From: Pseudomonas sp. SCB32
GTDB lineage: Bacteria > Pseudomonadota > Gammaproteobacteria > Pseudomonadales > Pseudomonadaceae
DNA length: 64,000 nucleotides
Reading direction: 5' to 3'
NCBI RefSeq assembly: GCF_009189165.1
Contig: NZ_CP045118.1
Span: 1,798,001 to 1,862,000, forward strand
In this document: piece after piece, positions 58,511 through 64,000 of the stretch
Layout of the letters: the number at the start of each line of letters is the position of its first letter
Numbering within the stretch: the first letter of the stretch is position 1
Program-made: the position numbers and the translations under genes
Notes under the pieces: model-generated
Told to the model about the DNA's origin: nothing
The model's input: only the letters and a program-made list of their open reading frames with translations
Databases searched by the model: none

Positions 58511-58587
58511 GTAGGAGCGAGCTTGCTCGCGAACGATCCTGCCGGATGCGCCGGCGTAAAGCGGTTCGCGAGCAAGCTCGCTCCTGC
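58511..58587. repeat. REPIN of the GTAGGAGCGAGC type
   Basis: GTAGGAGCGAGCTTGCTCGCGAAC faces GTTCGCGAGCAAGCTCGCTCCTGC, 13 bp from the preceding doublet of another family. The remaining gap up to aruC carries the ArgR sites. Confidence 0.85.
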
Positions 58588-58704
58588 AATGAAAGCTCTT
58601 CCCGCCTTATTCCTTTTCCCCTCGTTCGCCACGCGAACAAATTCCACTCCCCCTTGTACCCGCAGCAGGCGGCAAGCCTTACACTGCGCCTTCCCGACGC
58701 TTTC

Positions 58705-58771
58705 TGTCGCATTTCCGTAAAGCTCGGCAATCCGTGGGTTGGCGCTATAACAAGTTGTCGCATGGCGGCAA
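58705..58771 (+). promoter_or_regulatory. aruC promoter with two ArgR half-sites
   Basis: TGTCGC-N8-AA occurs twice, complete: 58705-58720 and 58756-58771 (51 bp apart). TATAAC at 58746-58751 is a likely -10, so the first site would overlap the -35 region, consistent with activation. The start of aruC is 69 bp beyond the second site. Confidence 0.75.
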
Positions 58772-58812
58772 TGCCGACCCGACAATCGTCCCTACAATCC
58801 TTCCATCGATAG

Positions 58813-60060
<1,248 letters not shown>

Positions 60061-60083
60061 ACACCTGCGACTAAGCTGAATCA

Positions 60084-60130
60084 GCGGCGAAGCGATTTCG
60101 CCGCTCACCGGCCGGGATGCTCCGGCCGGT
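60084..60130 (+). terminator. two hairpins between aruC and aruF
   Basis: GCGGCGAA, GCGAT, TTCGCCGC (60084-60104) and ACCGGCCGG, six-base loop, CCGGCCGGT (60107-60130) stand back to back 24 bp after the aruC stop. The second is followed only by CTT, so it more likely sets mRNA processing or partial termination than full termination. Confidence 0.55.
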
Positions 60131-60213
60131 CTTCCGAATGCCCTGGTGAGTGCGGCACAGGCTGTGTCGCGCCCACGAATCATGAACTTTTGTCTGGTTA
60201 GAGGAGTGACGCC

Positions 60214-61230
60214 ATGCTGGTGATGCGCCCCGCCCAAGTGGCCGACCTGCAGCAAGTGCAGCGTCTCGCCGCGGACAGCCCGGTCGGCGTCACGTCGCTG
60301 CCGGACGACGCGGAACGCCTGCGGGAAAAGATCCTTGCCTCGGAGGCCTCGTTCGCCGCCGAAGTGAGCTTCAACGGTGAAGAGAGCTATTTCTTCGTGC
60401 TGGAAGACAGCGTCAGCGGCCGCCTGGTCGGCTGCTCGGCGATTGTCGCCTCGGCCGGCTTCTCCGAGCCGTTCTACAGCTTCCGCAACGAGACCTTCGT
60501 GCACGCTTCCCGCGAGCTGAAGATCCACAACAAAATCCACGTCCTCTCGCTGTGCCATGACCTCACCGGCAACAGCCTGCTGACCAGCTTCTACGTCGAG
60601 CGCGACCTGGTGAACACGCCGGTCGCCGAGCTCAACTCCCGTGGCCGCCTGCTGTTCATGGCCAGCCATCCGGAGCGCTTCGCCGAGGCTGTGGTGGTGG
60701 AGATCGTCGGCTACAGCGACGACCAGGGCCAGTCGCCGTTCTGGAACGCCATCGGCCGCAACTTCTTCGACCTCGACTACTCCGCGGCCGAGAAACTCTC
60801 GGGCCTCAAGAGCCGTACCTTCCTCGCCGAGCTGATGCCGCACTACCCGATCTACGTGCCGCTGCTGCCGGACGAGGCGCAGGAGTCCATGGGCCAGGTG
60901 CACCCGCGAGCGCAGATCACCTTCGACATCCTGATGCGCGACGGCTTCGAGTCCGACAACTACATCGACATCTTCGACGGCGGCCCGACCCTGCACGCGC
61001 CGATCTCCAGCATCCGCTCCATCTCCCAGAGCCGGCAGGTGCCGGTGCGTATCGGTGAGGGCGGCAAGGGGAATCGCGGCTACCTGGTGACCAATGGCCA
61101 GCTGCAGGACTTCCGCGCCATCGTCGCCGAACTCGACTGGGCACCCGGCAAGCCGGTGACCCTGAACCAGGAAGCCGCCGACGCCCTGGGCGTCGGCGAA
61201 GGCGCCAGCGTGCGCCTGGTCGCGATCTGA
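60214..61230 (+). CDS. aruF: arginine/ornithine N2-succinyltransferase, alpha subunit
   Basis: 338 residues, GNAT-related AstA family. MRPAQVADLQQVQRLAADSPVGVTSLP, LEDSVSGRLVGCSAIVA, and KSRTFLAELMPHYPIYVPLLPDEAQESMGQVH. Forms a heteromer with AruG and transfers succinyl from succinyl-CoA to arginine. The alpha and beta proteins are visibly homologous along their length (RP...ADL, DDPxGRxx, FLAELMPxxPxY). Confidence 0.93.
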   Translation: MLVMRPAQVADLQQVQRLAADSPVGVTSLPDDAERLREKILASEASFAAEVSFNGEESYFFVLEDSVSGRLVGCSAIVASAGFSEPFYSFRNETFVHASRELKIHNKIHVLSLCHDLTGNSLLTSFYVERDLVNTPVAELNSRGRLLFMASHPERFAEAVVVEIVGYSDDQGQSPFWNAIGRNFFDLDYSAAEKLSGLKSRTFLAELMPHYPIYVPLLPDEAQESMGQVHPRAQITFDILMRDGFESDNYIDIFDGGPTLHAPISSIRSISQSRQVPVRIGEGGKGNRGYLVTNGQLQDFRAIVAELDWAPGKPVTLNQEAADALGVGEGASVRLVAI

Positions 61231-61241
61231 GGGGAGAGAGC

Positions 61242-63752
<2,511 letters not shown>

Positions 63753-63753
<1 letters not shown>

Positions 63754-64000
63754 TGACCGCCTATGAAATGAACTTCGATGGTCTGGTCGGACCGACGCAC
63801 AACTACGGCGGCCTGTCCTATGGCAACGTCGCTTCGCAGAGCAACAGCCAGGCGGCGTCCAACCCGCGCGAAGCGGCGAAGCAGGGCCTGTCGAAGATGA
63901 AGGCGCTGATGGAGATGGGCTTCAAGCAGGGCGTGTTCGCCCCGCAGGAGCGCCCGGCCGTTGCCTCGCTGCGCGCCCTGGGCTTCTCCGGCAGCGACGC
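63753..64000 (+). CDS. aruB: N-succinylarginine dihydrolase, 5' part
   Basis: About 82 residues are in the window, cut at 64000. The translation starts [20 protein letters not shown] and continues [20 protein letters not shown], the conserved AstB N-terminus (guanidine-group hydrolase fold). It releases NH3 and CO2 from succinylarginine. The start overlaps the aruD stop. Confidence 0.92.

Overview
The window is a high-GC, densely coding chromosomal segment of a Pseudomonas, most likely from the P. aeruginosa / P. nitroreducens / P. citronellolis side of the genus. The evidence is gene content and order: a FimV-like gene, plpD, a SelW-like gene and hldD; rluB and the mupP-ubiG block; mtnA-gyrA-serC-pheA-hisC-(tyrA-aroA)-cmk-rpsA; and acs-aotJQMOP-argR-aruCFGDB. 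From memory these match P. aeruginosa blocks PA3340-3337, PA3219-3218, PA3179-3162 and PA0887-0899, joined here in a different order. No tRNA, rRNA, CRISPR array, prophage or insertion sequence was recognised. The visible repeats are REP/REPIN elements between genes.

Layout. 1-7 kb: envelope genes (polar hub-like FimV/LysM protein, type Vd patatin PlpD, LPS heptose epimerase HldD) and a small secreted protein whose leader can fold over its own start codon. 7-13 kb: an exporter, a tRNA-binding-domain protein and an AraC regulator, then a metallophosphoesterase/glycosyltransferase pair that looks like the PlcP-Agt lipid-remodelling operon, preceded by a three-copy Pho-box-like repeat. 13-16 kb: an orphan cbb3 oxidase subunit CcoN with a Cys-rich CcoQ-like partner. 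16-24 kb: RluB with a repetitive Arg/Pro tail, a diguanylate cyclase, the YciK-MupP-UbiG operon and a divergent methylthioadenosine salvage pair. 24-36 kb: gyrA, then the serine/aromatic/histidine chain into cmk and rpsA, with an APS kinase gene (cysC) lodged between pheA and hisC. 36-50 kb: accessory transport (EamA, RarD, two MFS, a FUSC exporter with divergent LysR), a cell-wall hydrolase, two Nudix proteins, a DEAD-box helicase, a secreted phospholipase-like protein and a second DUF2790 protein. 50-64 kb: acetyl-CoA synthetase, a 1.1 kb gene-free stretch, the arginine/ornithine uptake operon with its regulator ArgR, and the arginine succinyltransferase catabolic operon, cut by the window end inside aruB.

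How the genes work together. Arginine is imported by AotJQMP and degraded by AruCFGDB under ArgR. Sequences of the form TGTCGC-N8-AA lie in front of both operons, and an intrinsic terminator-like attenuator sits between aotJ and aotQ. Under phosphate limitation the plcP-agt pair would strip phospholipid headgroups and replace them with sugar. The serC-to-cmk chain is translationally coupled, with junctions that touch or overlap.

Most of the window is ordinary core genome. No new multi-gene defence or biosynthetic system was found. The most interesting items are the leader of the 6.5 kb gene, the Pho-box/plcP-agt unit, the cysC insertion, the Cys-rich CcoQ-like protein and the nested hairpin near 7.1 kb.
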